A stretch of DNA of 64,000 nt, taken from Thalassospira sp. TSL5-1 (GTDB taxonomy: Bacteria; Pseudomonadota; Alphaproteobacteria; Rhodospirillales; Thalassospiraceae). The stretch's first letter is position 1. Every line of letters begins with the position of its first letter. The stretch covers positions 1 to 64,000 of the forward strand of contig NZ_KV880643.1 in assembly GCF_001907695.1 (NCBI RefSeq), written 5' to 3'. Positions 9,756 through 18,470 of this stretch are shown one piece after another. The notes beneath the pieces were generated by a model. The model was not told the origin of the DNA and did no database searches. It worked only from the letters and a program-made list of their open reading frames with translations. Position numbers and translations under genes: made by a program.

Positions 9756-10763
9756 TCAGCCGTCGCGACGGGCCTTGTACTCATTCCAACGGAAGTCGTC
9801 CGCGTTCTCGGGCGTCACCATCGAGAAGCCGTTGTCGAGCAAGGGGAAGCTGAAGGGGTTCTTGCCCGTCCGCTTATAGTCGTTCATGGGGTCGATCAGG
9901 CCGGGATGTGCGGCCAGGAACAAGGCCATGAACCCCATATAGCCCTGGATGCCCTGGTTCGGGTTGATGGCCCCGAACATGTCGCCCGCCTTGATGAGGT
10001 CCAGGACCTTGGCGTTCACATCGACGCACATCACTTTGATGTTTTGATCGGCTTCTAAAGCGGCTTGGGACGCGCCGATAGCTGAGGTTGCCTCGGGCAT
10101 GAAGACGGCACCGAGGTCCGGGTGGGCCTGTGCCAGGCTGCTGACCGCCTGATAGGCTTTGTTGGGATCCTGGTTGGTGATCGCCCGTCCCGCCAGGGTC
10201 ATATCGGGCCACTTGTCCTTCATGCGCTGGATGAAGGCTTTCACGCGGCGGTCGTGATTGTCTTGGCCGGGGTTTTCGAGAACGGCATAGGTACCCTTGC
10301 CGCCCATTGCCTCGGCAATGGCATCAGCTGCAGCACGGCCTTCACGGTTGTTATCGGAGGTAACGTAGGCGACGCGGTTGCTGTTCGGCGAATCTGCGGC
10401 GAAGGTCACGACAGGCGTGCCGTTGGCTGTGGCGCGGTTGATTGGCTCGACGAAGGGGTCGGGGTTCATTGGATGCAGCAGGATGCCGGCAGGGGAGCGG
10501 ACCAGGACCTGCTCGAACGACGTGAGCTGCTTGTTCACGTCGTATTCGGGCGTCCCGGTGAACTCGGCCTCGCAGCCAAGTTGATGCGCGGCCTGTTCGA
10601 ACATTTCGTAGACCGGCTTCCAGTACTCGATGCCGCTCATCATGACGTTCATGTAATAGGTTTCACCCGGTTCACAGTGGAATGCGGGGGTGTCCTGCGC
10701 GCTGGCGGATCCGGCTACGCCGAGAACGACCAGCGCCGTGGCGATGGAGAGAGCCTTTTTCAT
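9756..10763 (-). CDS. Periplasmic sugar-binding protein, peripla_BP_4 family
   Basis: The 335-residue protein starts with a clear Sec signal peptide (MKKALSIATALVVLG, cleavage after about ASA-QD, residue 22) and continues as a type I periplasmic binding protein: YMNVMMSGIEYWKPVYEMFE, VRSPAGILLHPMNPDPF and VMCVDVNAKVLDLIKAGDM are the ligand-cleft and hinge segments. It captures the substrate for the ABC importer. It is the first gene of the minus-strand operon; the ATG at 10763 has GGAGG upstream. The longer open frame before it is untranslated leader. The ligand is unknown; polyol is a guess from the enzymes. Confidence 0.88.
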   Translation of the reverse strand: MKKALSIATALVVLGVAGSASAQDTPAFHCEPGETYYMNVMMSGIEYWKPVYEMFEQAAHQLGCEAEFTGTPEYDVNKQLTSFEQVLVRSPAGILLHPMNPDPFVEPINRATANGTPVVTFAADSPNSNRVAYVTSDNNREGRAAADAIAEAMGGKGTYAVLENPGQDNHDRRVKAFIQRMKDKWPDMTLAGRAITNQDPNKAYQAVSSLAQAHPDLGAVFMPEATSAIGASQAALEADQNIKVMCVDVNAKVLDLIKAGDMFGAINPNQGIQGYMGFMALFLAAHPGLIDPMNDYKRTGKNPFSFPLLDNGFSMVTPENADDFRWNEYKARRDG

Positions 10764-10966
10764 TTTTCCTCCCAAACCCCGGTATTGGCCGGGGTATTCA
10801 TTTTTTGACGTTGGACCGGCCCTTATGGGATCCGGTCTAAGCTTGATTGAATTTTTATTATTGTTATGAATTTTTTCAATAAGGAGGTTAACAGGATGCG
10901 AGCAGTTGTCAACGGCTTTGTCTGACGGGGAGGAGACCGTCCGGATGTCACGGCAGCCCTCTGGAT
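10764..10966 (-). promoter_or_regulatory. Leader and likely promoter of the polyol operon
   Basis: This AT-rich stretch precedes the first operon gene. Two direct copies of TGAATTTTT start at 10848 and 10867, 19 bp apart (about two helical turns), and the block is flanked by the inverted pair ATTGAA (10846) and TTCAAT (10875). This arrangement could bind the SorC-type regulator. No exact -35/-10 pair is claimed. Confidence 0.35.
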
Positions 10967-12252
10967 GTGACATTGGGATTGCGTTATGACCGGGATATTG
11001 CTGAAGAGGTTTTTTTTAACGAAAATAATTGGAAGTCAAAAAAGGCCAGTACGACAACAACTGTTGGCCCTTTTACCCTTCCGGCGACAGATCGCACTGA
11101 CAGACGTTCGCGTGGTGCAGACCTGAATGTTAGCTATGACTTCGGTGAGATGAAACTGACGTCAATTACCGGTGCGCAAAAGAGGGAAATGAACCGGGTT
11201 TTTGTTGCGCGTCAGAACGAGGATCAGGATAGCATTTCCCAGGAACTGCGGTTGTCTTTCGAGCCAGAAAACAGCGCGTTATCGGGTGTGGCCGGTATTT
11301 ATGCCGAAAAGGTCTCTTTCAAGCGCGATGCGGTTTCTTTCTCTACGTTCAATCCTTATGTCGCGGATGTTGATCAGGAAAGTTATGCCGTTTTTGGCGA
11401 AGGTACGTACGCTGCAACGGATCGTCTGGCTTTGACTGCCGGTGGACGTTATTCTGTCGATAAGGCCGATTTCAATTTTAATGAAACCGGTGGCCTGTCA
11501 ATGATTGCAGACGATTCATGGTCGACTTTTTCACCGAAAGCAGGCGCGACATATCAATGGGCAGATAACTTCAGCCAGTTTGCGACGATTAGTAGAGGTT
11601 ACAAGCCTGGTGGTTTTAACCGGACTGCGCCAAATTCTGCCGCCGAAGTTCCCTATGATCCCGAATATTCATGGAACTACGAAACCAGTTTACGTGGCAA
11701 TTTCCTGAATCACAAACTGCAACTCGAAGCATCGGTCTATTATATCGATATTTCCGATATCCAGCTTTATACAGGTGTCGGCGGTCAACAGGTTTTGCGC
11801 AATTACGGTGATGCCGAGTCTATGGGGATGGAAATTAACGGGCGTGCTTTCCTGACCGATGCGCTTGAACTGTCGGGCGGGGTTAATCTGAACCATTCCG
11901 AGTTGAATACAACGGACTCTCTTGACGGGAATTGGACCCCTTATTCCCCGCGTGTAAGCACAAATGCAGCAATCCAGTACTATTGGGAAATTCCGGGGCT
12001 TCCCAAGACGATTATTCCCCGTCTGGATGTTAACTATTACGGGAAATCCTATCTGGATGTAAATAATGCTTATGCGCAAGACTCTTACGCATTGTTTGAC
12101 TTCCGGCTGGGTTATGAATGGAATGACCTGCGCTTGCAGCGTTTGTCGAAAATATCTTCGATAAGGATTACAAAACTTACCAGAATTCTGCCACGACGAT
12201 TCAGGCAGGAGAAGGTCGTAATGCAGGTGTGGAAGTCAGTTTCAAGTTCTAG
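10967..12252 (+). pseudogene. TonB-dependent receptor, 5'-truncated and frameshifted
   Basis: The frame encodes only the beta-barrel of a TonB-dependent receptor: alternating strands such as LALTAGGRYSVDKADF, FSQFATISRGYKPGGFN and LQLEASVYYIDISDIQLY are typical. Signal peptide, TonB box and plug domain are missing; the sequence begins at about GLRYDRD directly after the end of the GC-rich operon. Near 12135 the frame shifts: reading on in the next frame gives AAFVENIFDKDYKTYQNS and a proper end VEVSFKF with a stop at 12250-12252. It cannot make a working receptor. The abrupt change of base composition at its 5' edge suggests the operon inserted into or replaced its front part. Confidence 0.85.
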
Positions 12253-12296
12253 CGTGTCGATCTCAGGACGGCATTATTTGGCGAGATGACTTCTCA

Positions 12297-12656
12297 ATGT
12301 TGATCATGATCTATTCTGTTTTAAATGTTTGGTCCCGGCATTTGATGGTGCGGATCATGACTGAATCTGAACGGCTTTTGTGTCCAGGCTTGCCGCGCAA
12401 TTTCTGCCAGCTTTTTGCTATGTACGGCCCGATCTTCTTCAATCGCCAGATCAGGGGCGTTCCAATAATCCGCGCGGGATTTGGCAACAACTTCCCAGTC
12501 CGATCGCCTGTTCGACAATGATATCAAAAATATCCTGTGCCACAATGACATCACGATAACGGCATCAATTTTACGAAACAGATGGTCGGTCGGAACCAGA
12601 CTGTCCCACGTTATCATCTCAAGTTCGGTTTGAGGGACGGAAGGTTTTTTGAGCAT
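12297..12656 (-). mobile_element. Remnant of an IS1182-like transposase gene
   Basis: Reading minus from 12656, the protein starts MLKKPSVPQTELEMITWDSL and VPTDHLFRKIDAVI, which is the usual beginning of IS1182-family transposases. After that the similarity stops and several frames are broken, so the catalytic domain is gone. No terminal repeats could be identified. It lies just downstream of the receptor pseudogene, in line with a junction region that has suffered repeated rearrangement. Confidence 0.5.
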
Positions 12657-13034
12657 GCCTTATTGAATCAAACTCCCCGCTCTTGGCGAGGCGTTTGTCA
12701 GCAGTCTGAGGTCGTAATTAAATGAGTGCGGCGTTTTTGCGTTTCGGACTGTCTTTCGGGCTGTATTCTTCCTATATAGTCGTTCGCTTATCGCCAAAAG
12801 GCCGAAAAAACTGCGGTAATCCAAATAAAAAGACCCTCAAGGTACAAGGTTCAAATCTGTCTTACCCTTGCGGTGGGCGCATTAACGCGCAAATCGTGAG
12901 CAGGCCACTTGCTCCTTCTATTGGGCCTGTCGTTGGGGTATGATCTTTCGCTTGATACTAATCCTCACCACGCAACTAAAAAATAATATTGAGATGATGA
13001 GGGAAATTTTGCTGCTTCTCGGGAGGAGGCGCGA
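12657..13034. other. Non-coding stretch upstream of the acetone-operon activator
   Basis: A 73-codon plus-strand frame at 12722-12943 has no recognisable content. The sequence around 12838-12868 (GGTTCAAATC with imperfect flanking pairing) resembles a tRNA T-arm but no cloverleaf can be built. The promoter of the activator gene at 13035 must lie here; GGGAGGAGG at 13021-13029 is its ribosome site. Confidence 0.4.
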
Positions 13035-14924
13035 ATGGAGTTGGAAATAAAACGTGCCTGGGAACGTTTTGTCAGCGATGGTTTGTTGTCGACCACCAAA
13101 ATTCGTCGTGTTGTCGCTCAATCCTGGCAACGTTCTGCAGAACAGCGGGTGAATGTTGCCCAGAATCAGGCACCTGTGCTTGATGAAGGTCATCTGCATC
13201 GTCGTAAATTACATAGTGCTGACATGATCTCTGCGGCCCTTCCGGCTTTGCAGCGGTCCCGTCATTTTCTTGCTGATGCGAACTCGATGCTGATCCTTGC
13301 TGATGATACAGGACATATTGTTGCGACCGAAGGAGATGCGCGCGTTATCGATGCGGGGCGGGATAATCATCTTGAATTGGGAGGTGACTGGAACGAAGCA
13401 AGGATTGGTACCAATGCCATTGGCACGGCCCTGGTTGAGAAAACGGCCGTTCATATTCATGGCAGTGAACATTATTGTGAGGGCGTGCAACGCTGGACTT
13501 GCGCCGCCGTGCCGGTTTTTAACCCGGTAAAACGACGTTTGATTGGCGTTGTGGACGTTTCTGGCCCGGCACAATCATTTAACCCACAGAGCATGGCCCT
13601 GGCGGTTTCGGTCGGCAGCGAGATCGAAGCAGCGATTGATCGTCAATTGCGAATGGAGCATGAGGTGCTTTTGCGCCAGTTCCTGAGCAAGCGTGCGGTT
13701 TGGCTGAACGAGGATATGATTGTTCTGGATCGTTATGGACAGATTGTCCATGCCACTGACGATAATAATCTTGAGATGCTTTTGCAGGAAAGCGGGCTTC
13801 AGACGCAGATCGAAATGAAACCGCCAGAAGAATGGCAGAATACATTTCGTCAGGGACTATCCAATACCGAACTCAATCTGATCCAGAATGATGGGACGAG
13901 TATCGGGGCCATCGTTCTGGCCAGGCGGCAGAGCAGAAAGGTGTCATCCAAATTCGTGCCCCGCTCGCCGTCCCTGGAACGCACTGTATCCTTTGTCGAA
14001 ATTCTGGGAGAAAGTCCTGCCTTGCGGGGGGCGAAAGAACGCGCTCGCCAGTTTGTTGAAGCAGGCCTGCCGGTTCTTCTTGAAGGGGAAACCGGTACGG
14101 GCAAGGAACTGTTCGCGCGCGCAATACACCAGGCCGCCAATGCACCGCAAAGTCCGTTTGTGCCGGTTAATTGTGGCGGTATTGCCAAAGACCTGATTGC
14201 AAGCGAGTTGTTTGGATATGCCAAGGGAACCTTTACCGGTGCCGATATTCGCGGGCGGGAAGGAAAAATCATTGCGGCGAAGGGTGGAACACTTTGCCTT
14301 GATGAAATTGGCGAGTTACCACTTGAATTACAGCCCTATCTTTTGCGGGTGCTGGAAGATGGTGTTGTTTATCCGGTGGGGTCACAGGATGGACAGAAAG
14401 TTCAGTTTTTCCTTGTCTCGATGACCAATCGTTCGCTGCAGTCCGAAATAGCGGAAGGCCGGTTCAGAAGTGATTTATATTACCGGATTGCCGTTGCAAC
14501 GGTAGGCATTCCCGCCCTTCGTGAGAGAGGTGATGATGCCGCACTTCTGGCTGAGCATTTTGCGCAGAATGCCGTGCATCGGATGGGGCGGCCCAATCCG
14601 CATTTTACCAATGAGGTGCTTGATGTGTTTTGCCGTTACACATGGCCTGGCAATGTGCGGCAATTGCGCAATGTTGTCGAAACGGCTGTGGCACTCAATC
14701 GTGGCGGTAATATTGGAATGCAGGATATTCCGCCGGAGCTGAGTGCGGATGTTCGGGATCGAACAGGGCATGGTCACACAAATATTTTGCAACGTGTGGA
14801 AGAAACGGCCATTCGGGCAGCCATGACCCAGTGCAATGGGAATTTGACCGAAGCGGCCAAACAGCTTGGCATAGCGCGTTCGACACTTTATTTGCGTCTT
14901 GAACGATACGGGATTATGCACTGA
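13035..14924 (+). CDS. acxR: Sigma-54-dependent activator, AcoR/AcxR type
   Basis: The 629-residue protein has an N-terminal AcoR-type sensor region with a GAF domain (about residues 70-210), a central AAA+ domain with Walker A GETGTGKE (about residue 350) and Walker B GGTLCLDEIGELP, and a C-terminal Fis-type helix-turn-helix (LTEAAKQLGIARSTLYLRLE). The sigma-54 contact loop reads GTFTGA rather than the usual GAFTGA. Acetone carboxylase operons are classically driven by such an activator (AcxR), and here the acx operon, with a sigma-54 promoter, converges on this gene from the other side. The symbol is assigned from that context. Ligand is presumably acetone or a related ketone/alcohol. Confidence 0.8.
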   Translation: MELEIKRAWERFVSDGLLSTTKIRRVVAQSWQRSAEQRVNVAQNQAPVLDEGHLHRRKLHSADMISAALPALQRSRHFLADANSMLILADDTGHIVATEGDARVIDAGRDNHLELGGDWNEARIGTNAIGTALVEKTAVHIHGSEHYCEGVQRWTCAAVPVFNPVKRRLIGVVDVSGPAQSFNPQSMALAVSVGSEIEAAIDRQLRMEHEVLLRQFLSKRAVWLNEDMIVLDRYGQIVHATDDNNLEMLLQESGLQTQIEMKPPEEWQNTFRQGLSNTELNLIQNDGTSIGAIVLARRQSRKVSSKFVPRSPSLERTVSFVEILGESPALRGAKERARQFVEAGLPVLLEGETGTGKELFARAIHQAANAPQSPFVPVNCGGIAKDLIASELFGYAKGTFTGADIRGREGKIIAAKGGTLCLDEIGELPLELQPYLLRVLEDGVVYPVGSQDGQKVQFFLVSMTNRSLQSEIAEGRFRSDLYYRIAVATVGIPALRERGDDAALLAEHFAQNAVHRMGRPNPHFTNEVLDVFCRYTWPGNVRQLRNVVETAVALNRGGNIGMQDIPPELSADVRDRTGHGHTNILQRVEETAIRAAMTQCNGNLTEAAKQLGIARSTLYLRLERYGIMH

Positions 14925-14978
14925 GTGACACGGGATTGGCGCGCGCGGGGTCAAATTTTTGTCACGGATTATCATAAT

Positions 14979-15020
14979 AAAAGCCTGGCAACACGAGACA
15001 TCATGCTGCCAGGCTTTTTT
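14979..15020. terminator. Bidirectional terminator between activator gene and scoAB remnant
   Basis: AAAAGCCTGGCA (14979-14990) pairs with TGCCAGGCTTTT (15007-15018), giving a GC-rich stem of about 12 bp with A-run and T-run flanks, placed between convergent transcripts. Confidence 0.8.
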
Positions 15021-15112
15021 GTGCGGTTCTCATGTCATTGAATTCTCTAATCTGAGGCCTTTACGGGTATGCCTTCAGGGGAAGCGTGCATTCTGACAGA
15101 AGTTTTGATTAG

Positions 15113-15431
15113 CCTCGTGCCGCGTGTTCCATGACGAAGACAACACGTTTGACGCCGGCAACAAGGTCCATTGCGCCGCCCATTGCTTGACCATCTTGCC
15201 CGGGATCATCCAGTTGGCGGGGTCGCCACGGATCTTGGAAAAACTTTCAGCCGAGGAAAAATAGCTTATTTTGACTCGGTGATAGTTTGCTTGCCAGCAT
15301 CGATCAAATCGGTTTCTGCTTTTCCCTCAATCGGGAATCCCGCAAAGTCCAAAGCCACCTGACATGATTGTCATTCCGTCCTTAAGATCATCTGCAAGTG
15401 CCGATGTCGCCGTCGAAAAGACTTTATCCAT
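15113..15431 (-). pseudogene. Decayed scoAB (succinyl-CoA:3-ketoacid CoA-transferase) remnant
   Basis: Minus-strand pieces of both subunits are readable. From ATG 15431 the ScoA start MDKVFSTATSALADDLKDGM continues into IMSGGFGLCGIPD, then breaks. Next come ScoB pieces: EGKAETDLIDAGKQTITE, then SAESFSKIRGDPANWMIPGK, then in another frame MGGAMDLVAGVKRVVFVMEH. Everything between is deleted, and stops and frameshifts separate the pieces. The enzyme would convert acetoacetate, the product of acetone carboxylase, to acetoacetyl-CoA. The remnant sits about 70 bp after acxC with a ribosome site (GGAGAG), so it was once the tail of the acx operon. Confidence 0.8.
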
Positions 15432-15503
15432 CAAGTGCTCTCCTGCTGATCGACGAGCGCGATCCGCAAGAACCGCACTCGTCCTTATATTCTGGTATAT
15501 GCG

Positions 15504-16016
15504 TTACGCGGCGTCGCTTCGTTCCGGGACAGGGAGCCCGAGCCACTCTTTGTAGAAAGTGTCTATATCCGGCTCGAAGTCGCGGATGATTGGATACCAA
15601 GGTGTTGGTGCTTCCACATCATGCAGAGTACCGCATTCAGGGCAATAATATTCGCGGATGACCTGCCAGGTTGGTGTCGGAGCCATGAGACGGGGATAAA
15701 TTTCTTCCATCTGTTCTGGCGTATCTCGAACACTGACCAGGGCATGAAGTTTCCAGTTTTCACGCCAATCGCAGAAATTATGGCCACATTCACAGCGAAT
15801 TGTCCATTGTTTCGACTGTTTTTGCTGCACGATGTACAGCTTTGGCCCCAGCGGCAGGATGATTTTTTCATCCCAGGGCATCCGTTCCTGCAGAATTTCA
15901 ATATAGGTCTGGAAGCGTTCCGGGTCTTTGGGGGTGGAGAGCATCTGATGCAGGGTATCAGGATCAATCTTGCCGTCGATGAGATCGGAGATTTTGGCGC
16001 GAGTATAGCTTGTCAT
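15504..16016 (-). CDS. acxC: Acetone carboxylase gamma subunit
   Basis: The 170-residue protein matches the small subunit of acetone carboxylase, which turns acetone plus bicarbonate into acetoacetate at the cost of ATP. Cysteine pairs CECGHNFCDW (middle) and YYCPECGTLHDVE (C-terminal third) are consistent with a structural metal site. The start MTSYTRAKISDLIDG at 16016 has GGAGGAATATC in front; the longer open frame upstream is not used. It is the third gene after acxB, separated by about 70 bp. Confidence 0.9.
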   Translation of the reverse strand: MTSYTRAKISDLIDGKIDPDTLHQMLSTPKDPERFQTYIEILQERMPWDEKIILPLGPKLYIVQQKQSKQWTIRCECGHNFCDWRENWKLHALVSVRDTPEQMEEIYPRLMAPTPTWQVIREYYCPECGTLHDVEAPTPWYPIIRDFEPDIDTFYKEWLGLPVPERSDAA

Positions 16017-16086
16017 GATATTCCTCCTGGAAGGGGTGGCACGCCGATACGGAACGCAGTGCCCGTATTCGGACTGTCCGTTATTC

Positions 16087-18414
16087 TTATTCGTCAACGA
16101 ATTGCACGGTCTTGACGTCCGGCAGTTCCGAGACATCCATCGAATAGTTGGCGCCGTAACTCGGGATGCCGAGTTCTTCCTCTTTTAGCGTCCAGCTTTC
16201 CGGCAGGTCCCAGAACTCCCGGAATTCCTTTTCAAAGCGCGGCCCAAGTTTGAAGGAGGCCGCAAACATCTGCTGGACTTGGGTTTCGGCATCTTTGGCA
16301 AGAATTTTTTCCCGCTCGGCTTTCATCCACTCACGGGCCGGAACGGCTTTGGCGATACGGGCCTTGCGGATGGCCTGTCTTTCGGCATCGGTTGCGGCGA
16401 CATCAACCGTTGCACCGTCGTCGCCCTTCTGAAGGACAACGCCAAAGACCTGCCGGGCGAAACGTTCAAGAACGTAACCGCCATTTACATCATCCGCGAC
16501 AGCCTGCGGATCACGATCAAGCGGATCGCCAAATCCGGGGCCGCCCCGCATATAGTTGAGATAAAGGTCGTAATCGGCAAACATTTCCTCGGTCGTGATG
16601 GCCTGTTTGTCGCGTTTGATGACCGCTTCTTTGATAAGGGAATCCCAGACCGGATTTTGCGGATCGGTATCACCGCCAAGTGGAATATCCTTTCCATCCT
16701 CGATCATTTTTTTGAGGCCGGTCTCGTGCGCGGCAAAGCGATAGCCCGATGATGCCGGATACCCCCCCATCAGTCCCCAGTCCGAGGAAATATGGCCGTT
16801 ACCCATGAAGAACATCGTCCAGTCCTTGGCATTCCAGACCATGCGCAGGCTTTCAAAGCCGCACCCGCCACGATATTTGCCCGAACCACCCGACGATGCC
16901 TTGATCTGTCGGCCCAGATAGACAAGGGGTTCGGCCAGTTCCCAGATTTCCATGTCGCCCATGTCACCTTCCGGGTTCCAGATCGCCGCAGCATGGGAAA
17001 GCCCGTCACCCACGGCAGTTGCTCCGGTACCATTGGCTGCACATTCAAACGAGTTTACGGCATGGATTTCATCATACTGGTTAAAGCCGCCCCCCTGTAA
17101 CCAGTTGGATGTATTGGCGTTACCGGCATTAACTTCTTCGAGATAGCCACGACCGAAATAGGACCGCGAGAGCCCCCGCCACAAGGCTGTCCAGGCGGAA
17201 ACAAGGAAGTGCCAGGAATAGGAAAACGCAACCCGGCGGTCATCGGGGTTCATCCAGGTGCCTTTGGGCAGGCGGAATTCGGTCCCATAAGCTGCACCAT
17301 CATTGATCATTTCCGAGGGGATCAAGGTTTGCGTCATCATCACCCAGATACCGGATGTAAAGCTGACCTGATGAGCGTTATAGGTATGCCATCCCCAGCG
17401 GCTTGAGCCTTCAAAATCAAGACGCCATGTCGCATCCCCACGAATGGTAATCTCGGAGGGGGCATGCATGATGGTATCGACCTTGGCAAAGTCGGAAGGG
17501 ACGCGCACATCTTCGTGGTTGTATGGAACATCGACAAAGCCGACCTGCCGGTATTTGCCGGGAATGGTCATGGCCTTGATGCGGTTCTGCAACCCGATGC
17601 GACCATGCTCGACGGATTCATAGGCGAACTTCCAGTAGGAATCGATGCCTTCTTCGGCGATTAGTTCCTCGACAAGCTTGCGGATCATGTGGCAGCCTGC
17701 GATGCGTGTACGTTCATCAAGCATCCAGTAACGCGTGGTGCGCACCATGCGCTGGCTTTCATGCAGCCAGTCGCGAAACAGCGTATCGTTTTCGCCAACC
17801 TTGCGGCAGGTGATCGAATAGCCATCGCCAAAACGCTGCACCTGGCCGGTTGCCATCGAGCCCGGGCCGACTGCGCCAGTATCGATGACATGGGTTACAC
17901 CGCCGACCCAACCGATCAGTTCACCTTCCCAGAAGATTGGCACGATGGTGTGAATGTCACACGGGTGAACGTTACCGATCAGGGAGTCATTGTTGCAGAA
18001 AATATCCTTGTCGCGCACACCGGGATTGGCTTCCCAGTTATTCTCGATCATGTATTTGATCGCGGCGCCCATCGTGCCGACATGGATAATGATGCCTGTC
18101 GAGGTCAGGATCGCGTCGCCTGCCGCATTATAAAGGGTGAAGCAAAGCTCGCCTTCCTGTTCAACAATCGGGGAGGCCGCGATTTTTTTGGCGGTTTCGC
18201 GGGCATCAACCACACCGGCCCGAAGGCGCGAAAAGAGTTTATTATAAAGGATGGGGTCGCTGTCGCGCAGTTCCATCCTTTCCAGACCGGCATAGTGCTT
18301 GGTCCGTTTTGTTGCTTCCATCAGGCGGTCGCGATGTTCCTTGAGGGTTTCTCCACCGCGCACAATACCGTTGGCGGTATCCTGTGAGTGTTTGTTATCC
18401 AGGGAGATATTCAT
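16087..18414 (-). CDS. acxB: Acetone carboxylase alpha subunit (HyuB family)
   Basis: The 775-residue protein belongs to the hydantoinase B/oxoprolinase family and has the length of acetone carboxylase alpha subunits. Recognisable parts are LFSRLRAGVVDARETAKKIA near the N-terminus, FCNNDSLIGNVHPCDIHTIV (metal-site region) and the glycine-rich ASSGGSGKYRGGCGFESL near two thirds. In the heterohexamer it carries the manganese-dependent carboxylation chemistry. It lies between acxA and acxC on the same strand, 56 bp after acxA. Confidence 0.92.
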   Translation of the reverse strand: MNISLDNKHSQDTANGIVRGGETLKEHRDRLMEATKRTKHYAGLERMELRDSDPILYNKLFSRLRAGVVDARETAKKIAASPIVEQEGELCFTLYNAAGDAILTSTGIIIHVGTMGAAIKYMIENNWEANPGVRDKDIFCNNDSLIGNVHPCDIHTIVPIFWEGELIGWVGGVTHVIDTGAVGPGSMATGQVQRFGDGYSITCRKVGENDTLFRDWLHESQRMVRTTRYWMLDERTRIAGCHMIRKLVEELIAEEGIDSYWKFAYESVEHGRIGLQNRIKAMTIPGKYRQVGFVDVPYNHEDVRVPSDFAKVDTIMHAPSEITIRGDATWRLDFEGSSRWGWHTYNAHQVSFTSGIWVMMTQTLIPSEMINDGAAYGTEFRLPKGTWMNPDDRRVAFSYSWHFLVSAWTALWRGLSRSYFGRGYLEEVNAGNANTSNWLQGGGFNQYDEIHAVNSFECAANGTGATAVGDGLSHAAAIWNPEGDMGDMEIWELAEPLVYLGRQIKASSGGSGKYRGGCGFESLRMVWNAKDWTMFFMGNGHISSDWGLMGGYPASSGYRFAAHETGLKKMIEDGKDIPLGGDTDPQNPVWDSLIKEAVIKRDKQAITTEEMFADYDLYLNYMRGGPGFGDPLDRDPQAVADDVNGGYVLERFARQVFGVVLQKGDDGATVDVAATDAERQAIRKARIAKAVPAREWMKAEREKILAKDAETQVQQMFAASFKLGPRFEKEFREFWDLPESWTLKEEELGIPSYGANYSMDVSELPDVKTVQFVDE

Positions 18415-18470
18415 AATGTCGTTCCTTATTCAGGCATGAGGGTTGGCATTCCGTCGCTATCAGCGGATGC

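Noticed and set aside
12838-12868. Possible tRNA fragment with GGTTCAAATC
   Set aside because: The T-arm-like stem pairs only with a bulge and no D-arm, anticodon arm or acceptor stem can be drawn upstream.
12722-12943. 73-codon plus-strand frame before the sigma-54 activator
   Set aside because: No family features, poor start context, and it covers sequence that looks non-coding.
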